Below are positions 1 through 10,565 of a stretch of 64,000 bases of DNA, piece by piece. The stretch is from Ichthyophis bannanicus (Eukaryota; Chordata; Amphibia; Gymnophiona; Ichthyophiidae), in assembly GCA_033557465.1 (NCBI GenBank), contig CM066039.1, positions 45,971,788 to 46,035,787 on the forward strand, read 5' to 3'. Position numbers and translations under genes: made by a program. Below the pieces are notes generated by a model. It was not told the DNA's origin and searched no databases. It was given only the letters and a program-made list of their open reading frames with translations. The first letter of the stretch is position 1. Every line of letters starts with the position of its first letter.

Positions 1-1596
1 GGAGAACATAGCTATATGTCCCCTGAAGGATCCCCATCCTTCTCACATTGCAGGCCACTTGATCCACTTTGCCCACAGATGGCTCCCATAACAACAGAAC
101 AGTGGACCTTGAATGTGCTTCTCAAGGGGTACTGGCTCCACTTCGAAAGCTTATCCCTGACCTTTTTCACAGGGGAGTGTCCCATGGAACCCCTTCACTG
201 TACTTTGCTACAGCAGGAAGTAGTTTCTCTGCTGTCACAGAGTGCCATAGAAAGAGTTCCTCCCACACAAGAAGGGTTGGGTTTTTATTTCTGTTACTTC
301 CTCATTCCCAAAAAGACAGGGGGAGGGGGGGGATTCAGACCCATTCTAGATCTCTGAGCCCTCAACAAGTCCTTGGTTCAAAGAAAATGGTGTGGAGGAG
401 TGGCCTAATGGTTAGAGCACTGGCTTAGGAACCCAGAGACCAGGGTTCAAGTCCCACCAGCATGCCTTGTGCAAGTCACTTAACCCTCCATTGCCTCAGA
501 AAAATCCAAGTTATCAATGTACATTACCAAGTTTAAGTTACAATGTAAACTGCTTTGATTGAAATGATAAAGTGGTATATCTGATAAATAAATAAAATTA
601 AAGATGCCCTGCAGAGGGACAATTGGCTTTGTTTTCTAGATCTCAAGGATGCCTATGCTCAAATACTCATGCATCCTTCTCACAGACAATTACCCATGTT
701 TCAGGGAGCACACTACCAGTGCTGAGTTTTACTTTTCGGCCTAGCTTCAGACCCAAGAGTATTCATAAAATGTCCAGCAGTGGATGCAGCCTACCTCCAC
801 ACCCTGGGCATCTTCATCTTTCCCTACTTAGATGACTGGCTCATCAAGTACTAAACCTGTTGCTTCACCATACTGTCACTGTGCTTCAACATCTCAGCTT
901 TGCCATAAATTTTCCAAAGTCTCACCTTGCTCTTATAAAAAAAATTGGAATTCATAGGTGCACTCCTAGACACTGTGCAAGCCAGAGCTTTTCTCCCAGG
1001 AGACCACCTACAGCTCCTTATAGAGCTAGTAAGCCAGATTCAGCAACAGCTTCTCATCATAGCAAGGGCCATGCTTTGTCTGCTGGGACACATGTTCTCC
1101 ACCGTACATGAGGTCCCCTTTGCTCATCTCCACATGCATCAGGCTCAATGGACCCTTTCCTCTCAGTGGACACAGTTGAAAGATCAACTCGGAGACAGGG
1201 TCATCATTACACTTCAGTTAAACAACTACTGGAGGGAGATGGCTATGTGTCAAAACCTCCTCATCAGGTCACCTTTTCAGACGCCTCCACCTCAACATAC
1301 CTTCATGACAGATGCTTCCAAGCAGGGGTGGGGAACTTAGCTGGACAACCTAGCTACATAGGGCCTGTGGTCTCACCAGAAATCTTCCCATTAGATCAGC
1401 CTCCTTGAATAGCCAATGCCCTTCAAATTTTTCATCCTCAAATTGTCCTGATCCAAACAGACAACCAAGTAGCAATGTTCTATAATCAACAAGCAGGGAG
1501 GTACTGAGTCTCTCCTCCTATGTGAGGAAGCTGTCTGCATTTGGACTTTTGCCATCTCTCACCACATGCTACTCCAAGCAGTTTATCTCAATATCT
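1..1596 (+). pseudogene. Decayed DIRS-type RT / RNase H fragment
   Basis: Broken reverse transcriptase and RNase H of a DIRS-like retrotransposon, cut by the window edge at its 5' end. Seen: an RT stretch around 200-355 (IERVPPTQEGLGF, then LIPKK and RPILDL), the catalytic FPYLDDWL at about 819-842, a thumb-like FIGALLDT stretch at 948, and an RNase H start TDASKQGWGT near 1310 followed by QTDN and NKQGGT motifs near 1458-1505. Stops and frameshifts separate these pieces, so no protein is made. It is clearly divergent from the DIRS element at 11-22 kb and is a different, older family. A SINE sits inside it and a foldback MITE ends it. Confidence 0.85.
391..600 (+). mobile_element. tRNA-headed SINE with L2-like tail
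   Basis: Head GTGGAGGAGTGGCCTAATGG carries an A-box-like region, and the B-box-like CCAGGGTTCAAGTCCCACC follows. Next comes a MIR-like core (CAAGTCACTTAACCCTCCAT). The tail TGATAAATAAATAAAA follows a segment that resembles L2 3' ends in this window. It lies inside the DIRS RT fragment, so it is younger than that copy. Such SINEs are transcribed by RNA polymerase III and copied by LINE enzymes. Confidence 0.85.
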
Positions 1597-1856
1597 CTTC
1601 TGAACATCCTCATGTGTGTTGTCAATTAATCCAGCGGTTCCCAAACCTGTCCTGGGGACTCCTGAGCCGGTCGGGTTTTCACTATATTCACAATGAATAA
1701 GCATATGAGATTTGCATACAATGGAAGCAGTGTATGCAAATCTCTCTCATGCATATTCATATTGGATATCCTGAAAATCTGACTGGCTGGGGAACCTCCC
1801 AGGACAGGTTTGGGAACCGCTGGATTAATGACAACACACATGAGGATGTTCAGAAG
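1597..1856. mobile_element. Foldback MITE with arms extending into host DIRS DNA
   Basis: A palindrome of the window's commonest MITE family, with element ends near 1632 (CAGCGGTTCCCAAACC) and 1822, an inner spacer rich in ATGCAAAT-like words and near-perfect arms. Unusually, the inverted repeat continues about 34 bp outward: 1597-1631 (DIRS RNase H sequence) is repeated in reverse complement at 1823-1856 with one extra base. A simple insertion with an 8-bp duplication would not do this. Confidence 0.8.
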
Positions 1857-2102
1857 GGAAGTACATAGGATAAAAATTTTGGTTTGTTTGAGCTTTTTAC
1901 CTTCTCCCAACCACTTTGTTAACTCACCAGTCCAAAGTTATTCAGTTTTTGTTTCTTGAGTTTGATGTTCTGCAGCCATTTATAATTTGCTCCTCAATTT
2001 AACTTTCATCTCTCAGTTTTATTATGTTTTAGTTCCATAATCTCTTATCAAAATGTGTCAGCTTGTAAATTTTTGTGTGTAGGACACTGGTTCATGTAGA
2101 GC
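1857..2102. other. No recognisable feature
   Basis: AT-rich sequence with no open frame, repeat or RNA that I recognise. Confidence 0.5.
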
Positions 2103-2272
2103 AGGGCTTTTCAGGCCAGTTCTAGGGCACATCTAGCCAGTCAGGATCTCAGGATACCTATAAGGAATAGGCAGGAGACGTTTGCAAGCACGCTGCTATT
2201 GTTTGCAAATCTCCCTCATGCATATTCATTGTGGTTATCCTGGAAACCTGACTAGGTGTGTCGCAGGGACTG
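2103..2272. mobile_element. Degraded hAT-like foldback MITE
   Basis: Diverged copy of the foldback family. The word CTCATGCATATTCATTGTGG and the flanking ATCCTGGAAACCTGACTAG match the right arm, and CCAGTCAGGATCTCAGGATA matches the left arm. The ends are eroded and no target duplication is visible. Confidence 0.65.
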
Positions 2273-3514
2273 AAAGGAGTCCCATAAGCTGGTTCTAATA
2301 GGCCTTCCTCCAGCGTGTGTTCCTGTCTCTCAAAAGAAGGCTGTGACTGTTGCTTGAATCTCGATAGTGATGATCACCTCCCCCGCCAGTGCTTTCTGCC
2401 AGATGGAAAATGGTCCCCTTCAGAATCATGTCATCAACTTGTTCTTCCAGCGAGTACTGCAACCTGCCCGACTGAATCCCAGTACACATTCCAGCACTTG
2501 ACACTATAACAGCTGAAGCATTCTGCTATTAAACAAACAGTCTCCCAGGGGAACATTGGCTGACTGCCAGACAGCAAGACTTGTCTAATGTCAGAGTGCC
2601 GTCTGTAAGACCAGCCCACCTGCATGTGGCCTGGAGCAAGTCCGATGTTCCATTAGGCCCCAGTTCTTGCAGTGCTATGCTGGACTGGTCTTACATGACG
2701 TGCTCCCCTGCTGATCCAAGCACACCTGGTCTCGAGTTGGAGCCCTTCTTGCATTTTCATCAGTGCTGGACTGTATCTCAGTCTGCTCTCTCTGTCTCTG
2801 GGATGCTACTGAAGGCATCACAAAGAAGGTCACCCCTTTAGGAACTCCCTCCGGAGTGACAAGGAGTGCTTGCTGCTTCTGCATACTGGTTGATGCCATG
2901 GCTTTCTGGGGGCTCTACTTGTTAGTAGTTATAGAAAAAGTAAGGTGGTAGTTGAGGATAGAATTTGATTATATTTATGGAAGGGGGAGGGTAATTTTGT
3001 AATGTTATTGTTTTAGTCTTGTAATAGTTTTTAGTTTACTTAATATACCATACATAACTGCAAAGATATTGTGCCTTTTAACAATAAAAAGGGGGAGATC
3101 ACACACCAGACCACAACAAACTAAGGCAAATAAAAGAGAAGGAATTACAATAGATACAAAAAAACACAATTGGAAGGGAAGACAAAGCTGAGACAGAGTT
3201 ATTCCTGCCAAAATCAGTTGAATAAAAAAAGGAAGACTCCTACTGAAGATTTAGCGCTAATGCATGCCATAGACAAGAGCCAACTGAAAATGAAGAGTGG
3301 CGATAGCCCTCCAAGTGTCTCTCACGATGAGTTTACTTTACTGGCGAGAAAGTACAACCACAAAATTTTGTGGCAATGATTGATGGAACTGGAAAGGAAG
3401 TTATGAAACTAAAGCTGAAGAAAGAAAAAGAAAAAAAGACAGTCCAGCATAGTAAACCTGATGCAGTCTCTCTCCTAAATGAAGGATATAGGGATGTTAT
3501 ATTGATAATGGAAA
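2273..3514. other. Unassigned stretch
   Basis: No coding region or known repeat recognised. Short open frames occur on both strands, but none has a recognisable domain. The part 3170-3480 is A-rich and lysine-rich on the plus strand (KKEKEKK), which looks compositional rather than coding. Confidence 0.4.
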
Positions 3515-3640
3515 TGCGGCCTAGTGGTCAGAACACTGACCTGGGAATCAGGGGAACCAGCTTTCCGATCTCCCACTGATACTCCTTGTCATTTTTCTTC
3601 ACTGTTAGTTGCCTTGGGCAGATAGATACCATTTGCATTT
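3515..3640 (+). mobile_element. SINE head fragment
   Basis: GCGGCCTAGTGGTCAGAACACTG followed by a degenerate B box and GATACTCCTTGTC, then GTTGCCTTGGGCAGATAGAT. The order matches the tRNA-derived head and core of the window's SINEs, but an AT-rich insertion interrupts the core and the tail is missing. Confidence 0.6.
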
Positions 3641-3867
3641 CTAGGTAACGCACCTTGAACCTGAATTTGGAAAGAGAAATATCAAATCTAGAAAGTATTT
3701 ATTAAAGAATGTTTCATGAGTGCAATTAGACAAATTGTGCTTTGGTACAAAATCTGCAGCTGTTTTTAAAACCGTGGACTTTGCACCTTTCTTCAAAAGA
3801 GAAAGTATGGATATACATTTGAAGCGTGCTGTAGGTACAAAGAACCAGCAGCCATTAGCACCTATTT

Positions 3868-4038
3868 CAGTGGTTCTCACCCAGTCAGGTTTTCAGGATA
3901 TCAACAATGAATATGCATGAGATAGATCTGCATACAATGGAAGCAGTGCATGCAGATCTATCTCATACATATTCTTTGTGGATATCCTGAAAACCTGACT
4001 GGTCTGGAGATCCCAGCGGACTGGGTTGAGAACCACTG
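3868..4038. mobile_element. hAT-like foldback MITE with 8-bp target duplication
   Basis: Starts CAGTGGTTCTCACC and ends GGTTGAGAACCACTG, with long inverted arms and a short central loop. Flanks are ACCTATTT (3860-3867) and ACCTAGGT (4039-4046), 6 of 8 identical. CAGTGG-type ends with 8-bp duplications are typical of hAT elements. It has no coding capacity. Confidence 0.8.
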
Positions 4039-4289
4039 ACCTAGGTAAACTTTCTGTGGAAAACTTCTGCACATGATTTTCAATGTGTGCCATTTTTTTC
4101 CCTTGAACTAAACACATCCTTCCCATCCAAATGTGCTAGTACAACATTTGACTCCCTAAATAAAGGATGCATTTCAGTAAATTCTTTGTGATCTTTAAAG
4201 GAAGCTGAAGGACTTGGCTCAATTTATTATGCCAGTAGATAACGAGGGACTTTTGTATTTAAAAGTTTTCTCCTGACAGTATTCACGGA

Positions 4290-4395
4290 CAGTCCTTGAG
4301 GGCCACAAACAAGTGGAGTTGTTGGGATAACACAAAATGAATATGCATAAGAGATTTGCATGCAAGTCTCATGCATATTCATTAGTAATGTGATA
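4290..4395. mobile_element. Foldback MITE, partial copy
   Basis: Contains CAGTCCTTGAGGGCCACAAAC, ATGAATATGCATAAGAGATT and the reverse arm CTCATGCATATTCATTAG. The right outer arm is missing, and a T-rich LINE/SINE tail begins directly afterwards. Confidence 0.6.
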
Positions 4396-4575
4396 TTTAT
4401 TTATTTCCATTTTTTTATACTGCCTTTAAGCCAAAGTGGTTTACAGAGAACAAACCAAAACATCCTGTAACTCTCACTGGAGGCCAATAGCACTAGCTTA
4501 GTACATCTCATAGAACCCAAGTCAGAGCACAACAATGACTAAAGCAAGTGTCCCCCCAGTGTCAAGAAACGAACT
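4396..4575 (-). mobile_element. L2/SINE-like 3' tail, minus strand
   Basis: TATTTATTTATTTCC followed by ATACTGCCTTTAAGCCAAAG and GTGGTTTACAGAG reads, on the minus strand, as the 3' end of an L2-like LINE or of a SINE using it (…GTAAACCAC…AATAAATAAATA). No coding part is present. Confidence 0.55.
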
Positions 4576-5379
4576 AGATCAAAAATGAGCACAACCAATT
4601 TGTTCATAGATTCATTATTTTTTGCACTTTTGTTTTTGCATTTGGGCACATCACAATGAAAAGATCTGTGATTACTCTAGGTAGTATCCCTTAACGATGT
4701 ACACAAATGAGAGAGATTCAGCTGTTTCATAAATGTTTCCCAGTTTTGGGGTACTTGTCAGTTATTCTTATGCATTTCTTTCAGTAGGGAAATTTTAGTG
4801 TATGCTAAATTGATTTAACACTCACTAAACGATACATAAGAAAGGCCTGGCTATCTACTTCCGGTGACACTGCCAAGAAAACCCAGGAGCTTCTGGGTCG
4901 CCAGGACTGACTCAAAAAGCACACATTGCATTTGCAAGTTGATTAGTGAGCATTATATTAATTTAGTGCATGCTACCTATTTGAAGCTGCACTAACAAAT
5001 CGAAAATGAGCACTAGTGAATTTACACCCCTAGTCTGCAGATTTACCCTTTTGGAGAAATGAGCCCTAGTAGTCCTGGCTGAGCACTGCAACGGTAGTTT
5101 GATGCAATAACTCAGATATGAGGCAGAAACAGACTAGTACTAAACACTGGTGCAAGATGGAGGAGAGGGATTCCTCTTCATCTGATTTGTGCTTCATGGC
5201 TGACCTTCCCTGATGTGTTGTGAACATGTGAAGTTGCTCAGAATTTTCACATATCTATCTATCCTAAACAGTGAAGACTGTCAAAGCAAGCATAGTAGCA
5301 CATTGCAGTATTTATCATATGCCTGAGGCTTTTAAGAATGACCTCCACATTTGATCAAGGCTTAATATTAATTTGCCAA
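4576..5379. other. Unassigned; small MITE and SINE scraps
   Basis: 4845-4905 repeats the SINE tail block that includes TGCCAAGAAAACCCAG. 4790-4850 and 4920-5060 contain mutually inverted TTTAGTG/CACTAAA-like words, as in degraded foldback elements. Otherwise nothing recognisable. Confidence 0.4.
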
Positions 5380-5745
5380 TACTGCCAGCCATGGTGTTCT
5401 ACTACAGTCAAAAATGAATCAAAACTACAGTCAAAGTATGTTCAAATCATTGTCACCCATTACAAGCCAACGATCCATCCAGTAGAATCCAAAATAATGC
5501 TTGCCAGCTTTTCTTATTTTATGATTACATAGAATTCCGAGTTTAGGCTTTAATCGATAAACAGCCCTGATGCTAAAAAACATAAATATATATTTGGGTG
5601 TTTAAAGGATAAACGGTGGAAAAAAAAACACTTGCCGTAGTAATCTTTCTCACCTTCCCTGACCTGTCTTATATCTTCCACTCAGTTTTTGCACCTTTTC
5701 CACAGTGATGACGCCTAAATGACACAAAATTTGCAAAATTTTGCT
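5380..5745. repeat. Dispersed unclassified repeat, copy 1
   Basis: This stretch has a partner at 30480-30612 plus 31285-31480. Shared landmarks in the same order: AATGCTTG(C/G)CA, CTTTTCTTATTTTA(T/C)GAT, AACATAGA-like, CCTGATGCTAAA, GGATAAAC, CTTCCCTGA and CCTAAATGAC. I do not recognise the family. There is no clear ORF or terminal repeat. Confidence 0.6.
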
Positions 5746-5905
5746 GCTGATCGCTGGAAGTAGCGGTATATAAATGTGCAGTAAATAAATAAAATAAAAT
5801 AAAATAAATAAATAAATAAAAGGCAATGTGTGCCATTGAGTCAATGCTGGGTTTTCTTGGCAAAAGGCAACCGGAAGTAGATTGCCGTGCCTTTCTTTCA
5901 CACCG
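5746..5905. repeat. SINE/LINE tail with (AAATA)n and inverted SINE block
   Basis: GCGGTATATAAATGTGCAG followed by an (AAATA/AATA)n run to 5822 is a plus-strand L2-like 3' tail. 5825-5900 is the minus-strand form of the SINE tail block (GGGTTTTCTTGGCA, GGAAGTAGATTGCC). Confidence 0.6.
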
Positions 5906-6459
5906 TGAGTTTACAGCCCCTTATTCCATCAGAAATAGGTACCCGGCGATGGCCAGCTTTTTTTCCATGCGGGATGGGGCCAGACTGCTTAGTGAAGTTT
6001 AAGAGCTTCATAAGCTCAGAGCTGGAGTATGGAGGGATTTAGTTCCTCTGGGGATCTGGAGAACAAATAACGTGATTAAAATTTGTGGTGAGGAACAGAA
6101 GAGTTAGTGCCCTGGAGTTATATATCGGTGCAATAATAACACTTTGTGCTTTATCATTTGTCATTTACTTAGCACCTTTCATCACTTCACAACATTTCTA
6201 AGACAGGCGTGCCCATGTTGCACGTAAGCAAGAACATACCCAAATACTGCCGTAGGAAATGCGATCTAAGCCATCATCATCTTCTCCACATCGGTTTCTC
6301 TTGTTTCTTGTGTAAGTTAAGACTTTAAGCTGAACTCTTATAGTAGTAAGGTGTCAAATGATACCCAAATCAGTTGCCTTCTTTCTCCCCTCCCTACCAT
6401 TTTGCTTTAATGAGTCAGATTAAAAATGAGGCAACTATGTCTAAAATATATATCTAACA
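5906..6459. other. No recognisable feature
   Basis: Nothing identifiable. A stretch near 5990-6090 loosely recalls minus-strand RT remnants but is too short to support. Confidence 0.4.
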
Positions 6460-6650
6460 GTTTTTTTTTATACCGCTTTATCATTTCAATCAAAGCGGTT
6501 TACATTGTAACTTAAACTTGGTAATGTACAATAAACAGGGACGTCAATAACGTGGATTTTTTCTGAGCACTCGCTTGGGAACCAAGAGACCAGGGTTCGA
6601 TTCCCACTAGCACTCCTTGTGGCCTTGGGCAAGTCACTTAAAAATATATA
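6460..6650 (-). mobile_element. SINE with inverted 5' part
   Basis: 6463-6557 is a minus-strand SINE tail (TACCGCTTTATCATTTCAAT, then TTTTTTCTGAG). It passes directly into a plus-strand piece of the SINE head and core (GACCAGGGTTCGATTCCCAC, CTTGGGCAAGTCACTT) at 6558-6645. Head and tail lie in opposite orientation, as produced by twin priming. Confidence 0.7.
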
Positions 6651-6989
6651 TCTCCAAACTGCTGTAAATCCTCTCTCCTTATCTGTGGTGAAGGGTGTCC
6701 AAGTAATTTTCAGCTAGGTTGCCCAATCCTGTTACAGAACACCATGCTGGGCACTGCGGTTTAGCCTGCCAGGGAGCCAAGGCAGTGCTACGGAAGAGCG
6801 TGCTGTCAAACAAAGATGGTTTGCATAGCTGGTATCACAGCACTACCCAGGTAATTTTAACAGACTGCCTAGGTTAAGGCAATCAAAATGTGCCTAGTTT
6901 AGAAACAGAAGTAGGCACTCGGTTATCTTTTTAAGATACTAGCATAAGTGGTAGAGATTGTGCTTTATGTTAAGCGCATAATGTTTGCA
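6651..6989. other. No recognisable feature
   Basis: No coding region, RNA or known repeat seen. Confidence 0.4.
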
Positions 6990-6992
6990 AGC

Positions 6993-7310
6993 TCATGCAT
7001 AAATGAAGATATTTGGGGGAGCATACTTGAAATGATTAATGCAATTAGCAGACATTGCTTCCAAGAAGGTATTTTTGTCGTGCGAAAGCAGCGAGGGGAG
7101 GTTAGGGTCCCCGAGGAAAGGTTTGTTCTGCGTAGCATGGGAGCAAACCTGTTCTAAGATGGTGGAGAGTTCATCTTCGGCAGCACTTGGGGTTCTGTAT
7201 ATGAGGTCTAATGCTAGGTGCCTGTTTGAAACTGTTATGATGTTGCTTCCTTTTGAGTGAAAGGAGGAGGTGGTGTTGAAGTTTAGGTGTGCCTTTGCTA
7301 TGATTAGCAC
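6993..7310 (-). pseudogene. CR1-type endonuclease fragment
   Basis: An open minus-strand stretch of 105 residues reads LDLIYRTPSA, then FLGDPNLPSL, then DKNTFLEAMSAN. This is the order of the apurinic-like endonuclease of CR1/jockey LINEs: a (V/I)YRPP motif, the GDFNLP motif with its catalytic Asp, and a following FLE block. The Phe of GDFN is Pro here, and the rest of the LINE is absent. A dead 5' fragment; assignment is by motif only. Confidence 0.55.
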
Positions 7311-7327
7311 TCTTCTACATTAAGAGA

Positions 7328-7468
7328 TTTGTTTACTAAATGTTAATGTGCGTTAATGAAGTTGGTGTGTTAAGTGCCACTGCATCCTTAGAAATAAAAG
7401 GGCTCTGGACACTTAATTCATGTTAATTTCATTAACGTGCATTAAATACTTTAGTAAACACACCCCTA
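7328..7468. mobile_element. Foldback MITE, TTTACTAAA family
   Basis: GTTTACTAAATGTTAATGTG at 7331 is mirrored by CATTAAATACTTTAGTAAAC ending near 7460. Internal arms also pair (GTTAATGAAG with TTTCATTAAC). No coding capacity. Confidence 0.65.
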
Positions 7469-7620
7469 AGTCAGGGGCTGGTGCAAGGTTATGGGTGCCC
7501 TAGATGAACCTTCAACCTTATGCCCCCTCCCCCTAACATTTTGAAAATGATTCTTAATCATGATAAACCCAATACCACCACTCCCTCAACAATTGTGTAA
7601 AAGTATATCATTGAATATCC

Positions 7621-8937
7621 TACGAGGTGTGATCAAGAAGTATTGAGATTTGTGTAGCTGTATAACAATATGTCACACCACGATGCTATTAAGCATGCAG
7701 TGGCCTAGTTATGTGCTTTGTATGTGCAGAGTGTAGCGTGGCTGCAGCACACTTGTACTTTTTTAAATCACGTGATGTTTGGTATCATGTAAAAGCAGTT
7801 CATCAGATTTACAATGAGTGAAAAAAATTAAACAGCAAATTTGCATTAAATTCTGCCAGAAACGTGGAGATTCGTGCAAAGAGACTTACGACAAGTTACA
7901 GCAAGTGTATGGCGATGAATGCATGGGTTGTGCTCAAGTTTATGACTAGTACAAACGTTTCTAAGAGGGCCACCAAAGAGCCGACAGTGACAAACCTCTG
8001 GAAGGCCATCCATGAGCAGGAATGATGACAAACTTGAAGCAGTGCATGCTGCAATACGCTTAATTCGTCGATTGACTATCAGGGAGCTTGCTGAGGACAT
8101 GGACATCAGCTTTGGGTCACTACAGTCCATTCTTACTGTCAATTTGGGGGATGAGACGAGACGCGAGTCTGCAAAATTTGTGCCAAAACTCCTGTCTCCT
8201 GACCAAAGAGGGGATCAACTGTCTGCAGCCAGGGAGTTGTTGGACTGCATTGAAAATGACTCCGATTTCATCAAAAAGATTATTGCTGGTGATGGATTTA
8301 TGGTTTATGGTTGTGACCTGGAAACTAAGGCTCAGTCCTCACAATGGAAGACTCTAAACTCTCCCAGACCCAAAAAAGCCTGTCGGGTGAGGAGCAATGT
8401 CAAGGTCATCCAAACAATTTTCTTTGATTATCAGGGTATTGTTCATCATGAGTGTGCTCCAAAAGACCAAACCATCAATAAGGAATACTACATCCACGTT
8501 CTGACTCATTTGAGAGATGTAGTTCATCGTAAGAGGCCAGAGTTGTATAGGAATGGTGAATGGTTAATGGTCGCTTCATCACGATAACGCCCCAGACCAT
8601 GCATCACATCTTGTCCAGCAGTTCTTGGCCAAACCCCAAATCGAGCAAGTCTGTCAGCCTCCGTCCTCACCTGTGACTTTTTCTTGTTTCCAAAACTGAA
8701 ATTGCCATTAAAAAGAAGATTAGACGACTTGAAGACCATTAAGCAAAATTTGACACGGCAGCTTCACAGCTTAACGAAAGAGTCATTTCAAAATTGTTCC
8801 AGCAGTGGCAGGGACACTGAAGGAAGTGTGTTTTATCGGAAGGGGACTACTTTGAAGGAGACCGAATGCAGTAACTGTCAGTGTTATAGTTCTTATGTTA
8901 TCGTACAAGTCTCGATACGTTTTGATTGCACCTTATA
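7621..8937 (+). mobile_element. Complete mariner-family DNA transposon
   Basis: Terminal inverted repeats are TACGAGGTGTGATCAA at 7621 and its diverged reverse complement ending at 8937 (TTGATTGCACCTTATA). The length is about 1.32 kb, and each end begins with TA, the mariner target. The homologous inverted stretch runs about 30 bp. The transposase inside is broken, so this is a dead full-length copy. Confidence 0.85.
7834..8880 (+). pseudogene. Mariner transposase, frameshifted
   Basis: A DDD transposase that once cut and pasted the element. The helix-turn-helix region is readable from 7834 (IKFCQKRGDS, KETYDKLQQVYGDE), with an in-frame stop in QVYD*YK. The frame breaks, then a long open stretch (8012-8587) covers FVPKLLSPDQ, the first catalytic Asp in AGDGF and the second in FFDYQGIVHHE. 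A shift near 8575 moves the third Asp (HHDNAP) to another frame, and FPKLKLPLK follows in a third frame. All three catalytic Asp codons survive although the reading frame does not. Mutations are scattered, consistent with an old insertion. Confidence 0.85.
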
Positions 8938-9357
8938 CTTTTAAATATTAAACTTGGCTTTGTATGTATGCTGTGCCCTTTCTCCCTGCAGGTAAAGAGA
9001 GTTAAAGCCCTCCAAACTGCAAAGGTTTTCTCTCTCTTTTTAGGATTTTTTTTTCTGTGATATTCTTTTTTAGTGTTCCATTGCACATGAACACTAGACG
9101 CCCTGGAGCTGCCTAAACTCCGAGAATCCCAAAAGCAGTAACTGAGCATATCAAATTTTAATTAATACAGGGTATTGCAGCTCGTCAAGTGTAACACTGA
9201 AGAGTGCACGCAGGATACAACTACACCGGGGAGCATAGGAATCACTTTTCAAAATGACACTGAGCAGTAGCTAAATGAATCTCAGTATCAGACAACTACT
9301 GGTGTTTAGATTTGCAGCCGACAGGAAGGTGAATCTAGATGGCCACTCAGATAAGTG
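8938..9357. other. No recognisable feature
   Basis: Nothing identified between the mariner end and the next MITE. Confidence 0.4.
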
Positions 9358-9885
9358 CTTCTCAACCCTTTCTGGCGTTTTCAGGCTTATTATAATGAAT
9401 ATGCATGCGATAGACCTGCGTGGCATACCAAGGGCGAGGCGGCTGGGGTGGGCTGCCGTGGCTAAATTCTGGGCCCCATGTGACAGTGACAGTGGTCCTC
9501 ACATCCGCGCATGTGGCAAACATACTTTAACTTGTTTAATGGCTTGCCGCTCTACCTCTGTTCCAGGCTCAGCAGTTACCTCCTGAAGTCTCATAGCAGC
9601 AGACACACCCTGAGTTTTCAGTCCGGGAGGTAACAGCCACGGCTGCAATGGAGGCAGTGCGGCGACCCAGAAAACAACTTAAAGTAAGTTTGCTGAGTGA
9701 GCGTGCGTGTGGGGGAGGGGAGGAAATGCTGTGTGCGGTGCTAAGATGATCTGCTCCGGGTGTCTAAGAGGCTAGGTCTGCCACTGCCAATATATGCAGA
9801 TTTGTCTCATGCCTATTCATTGCGGTAATCCAGAAAACTCAACTGACTAGTCGTGCCTCCAGCAGAACATAGAGAAGTACTGACC
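9358..9885. mobile_element. Foldback MITE split by a 365-bp insertion
   Basis: The left arm (TTCTCAACCC, then TTTTCAGGCTTATTATAATG, to 9421) and the right arm (CAGATTTGTCTCATGCCTAT to about 9885) belong to one MITE. The 9422-9788 segment between them is GC-rich, unrelated to the family and has no recognised coding content. Confidence 0.65.
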
Positions 9886-10069
9886 TAAATTTAGCAAGCT
9901 CAGGTTTGAGCTCCTAAACTTATACAGTGAGTGATGAAAAGAGGTGATCCCAGAACCCCCACTCTAAAGGTTTCTGTCTGTCACCTGCCCAGTCTCTTAT
10001 ACTTTTTATTTACTTTCTTGAATTGTAATGGATAGACTATTGGTTTTTAGCTCTCTTGGGCAGCATCTT
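9886..10069. other. No recognisable feature
   Basis: Nothing identified. Confidence 0.4.
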
Positions 10070-10345
10070 ATTTATTTTATTTCAATTAATCAGGCTTTAT
10101 TAGTCACCTTTATGAAGCTATTCACTCAAAGTGGTGTACAACAGATAACTTAAAATAGCACAATGACCACCATGTCAGCATAACAGAATTAGAACAATGA
10201 GATAAAACTTGGACATAGGCAACAATAGATACCAACATGATACAATGTAATTAATGCACACCCTAAAACGGCATAGTAGAACATTTAAATAATAGAGATA
10301 TGATACAATGTCAGCCGAATACAAATAACATACCTTAACAGGCAG
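10070..10345 (-). mobile_element. L2/SINE-like 3' tail, minus strand
   Basis: CTTATTTATTTTATTTCAAT followed by TCACCTTTATGAAGC and AAGTGGTGTACAACAGATAA resembles the reverse complement of the window's L2-like 3' ends. No protein part is visible. Confidence 0.45.
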
Positions 10346-10356
10346 CACAGCGAGTG

Positions 10357-10565
10357 GAGGAGTAGCCCAGTGGTTAGAGCAACAGCCTACTATCCAGGAG
10401 ATCTGGCTTTGATTCCCCCTGGCACTTTTTGTGGCCTTGGGCAAGTCACTTTACCCTCCACTGCCTTGGAAGAAAAGGCCTGGCAATCTACTTCCAGTCA
10501 TACCTTGCCAAGAAAACCCAGCAGCTGCTGGGTTGCCAGGAGTCAGCACTGACTTTAGAAAAAGA
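10357..10565 (+). mobile_element. tRNA-headed SINE, variant tail
   Basis: GTGGAGGAGTAGCCCAGTGG head, a degenerate B box near 10410, core CTTGGGCAAGTCACTTTACC, then a different tail block (GGCCTGGCAATCTACTTCCA, TTGCCAAGAAAACCCAG). The same tail block occurs at 4845-4905, 5825-5900 (inverted) and 54515-54570 (inverted), so this is a second SINE subfamily. Confidence 0.8.

Noticed and set aside
410..460. A functional tRNA gene
   Set aside because: The A and B boxes are there, but the segment continues into a SINE core and tail and does not close an acceptor stem.
3170..3480. Lysine-rich plus-strand frames as a host exon
   Set aside because: A-rich sequence, two overlapping short frames, no domain and no clear splice sites.
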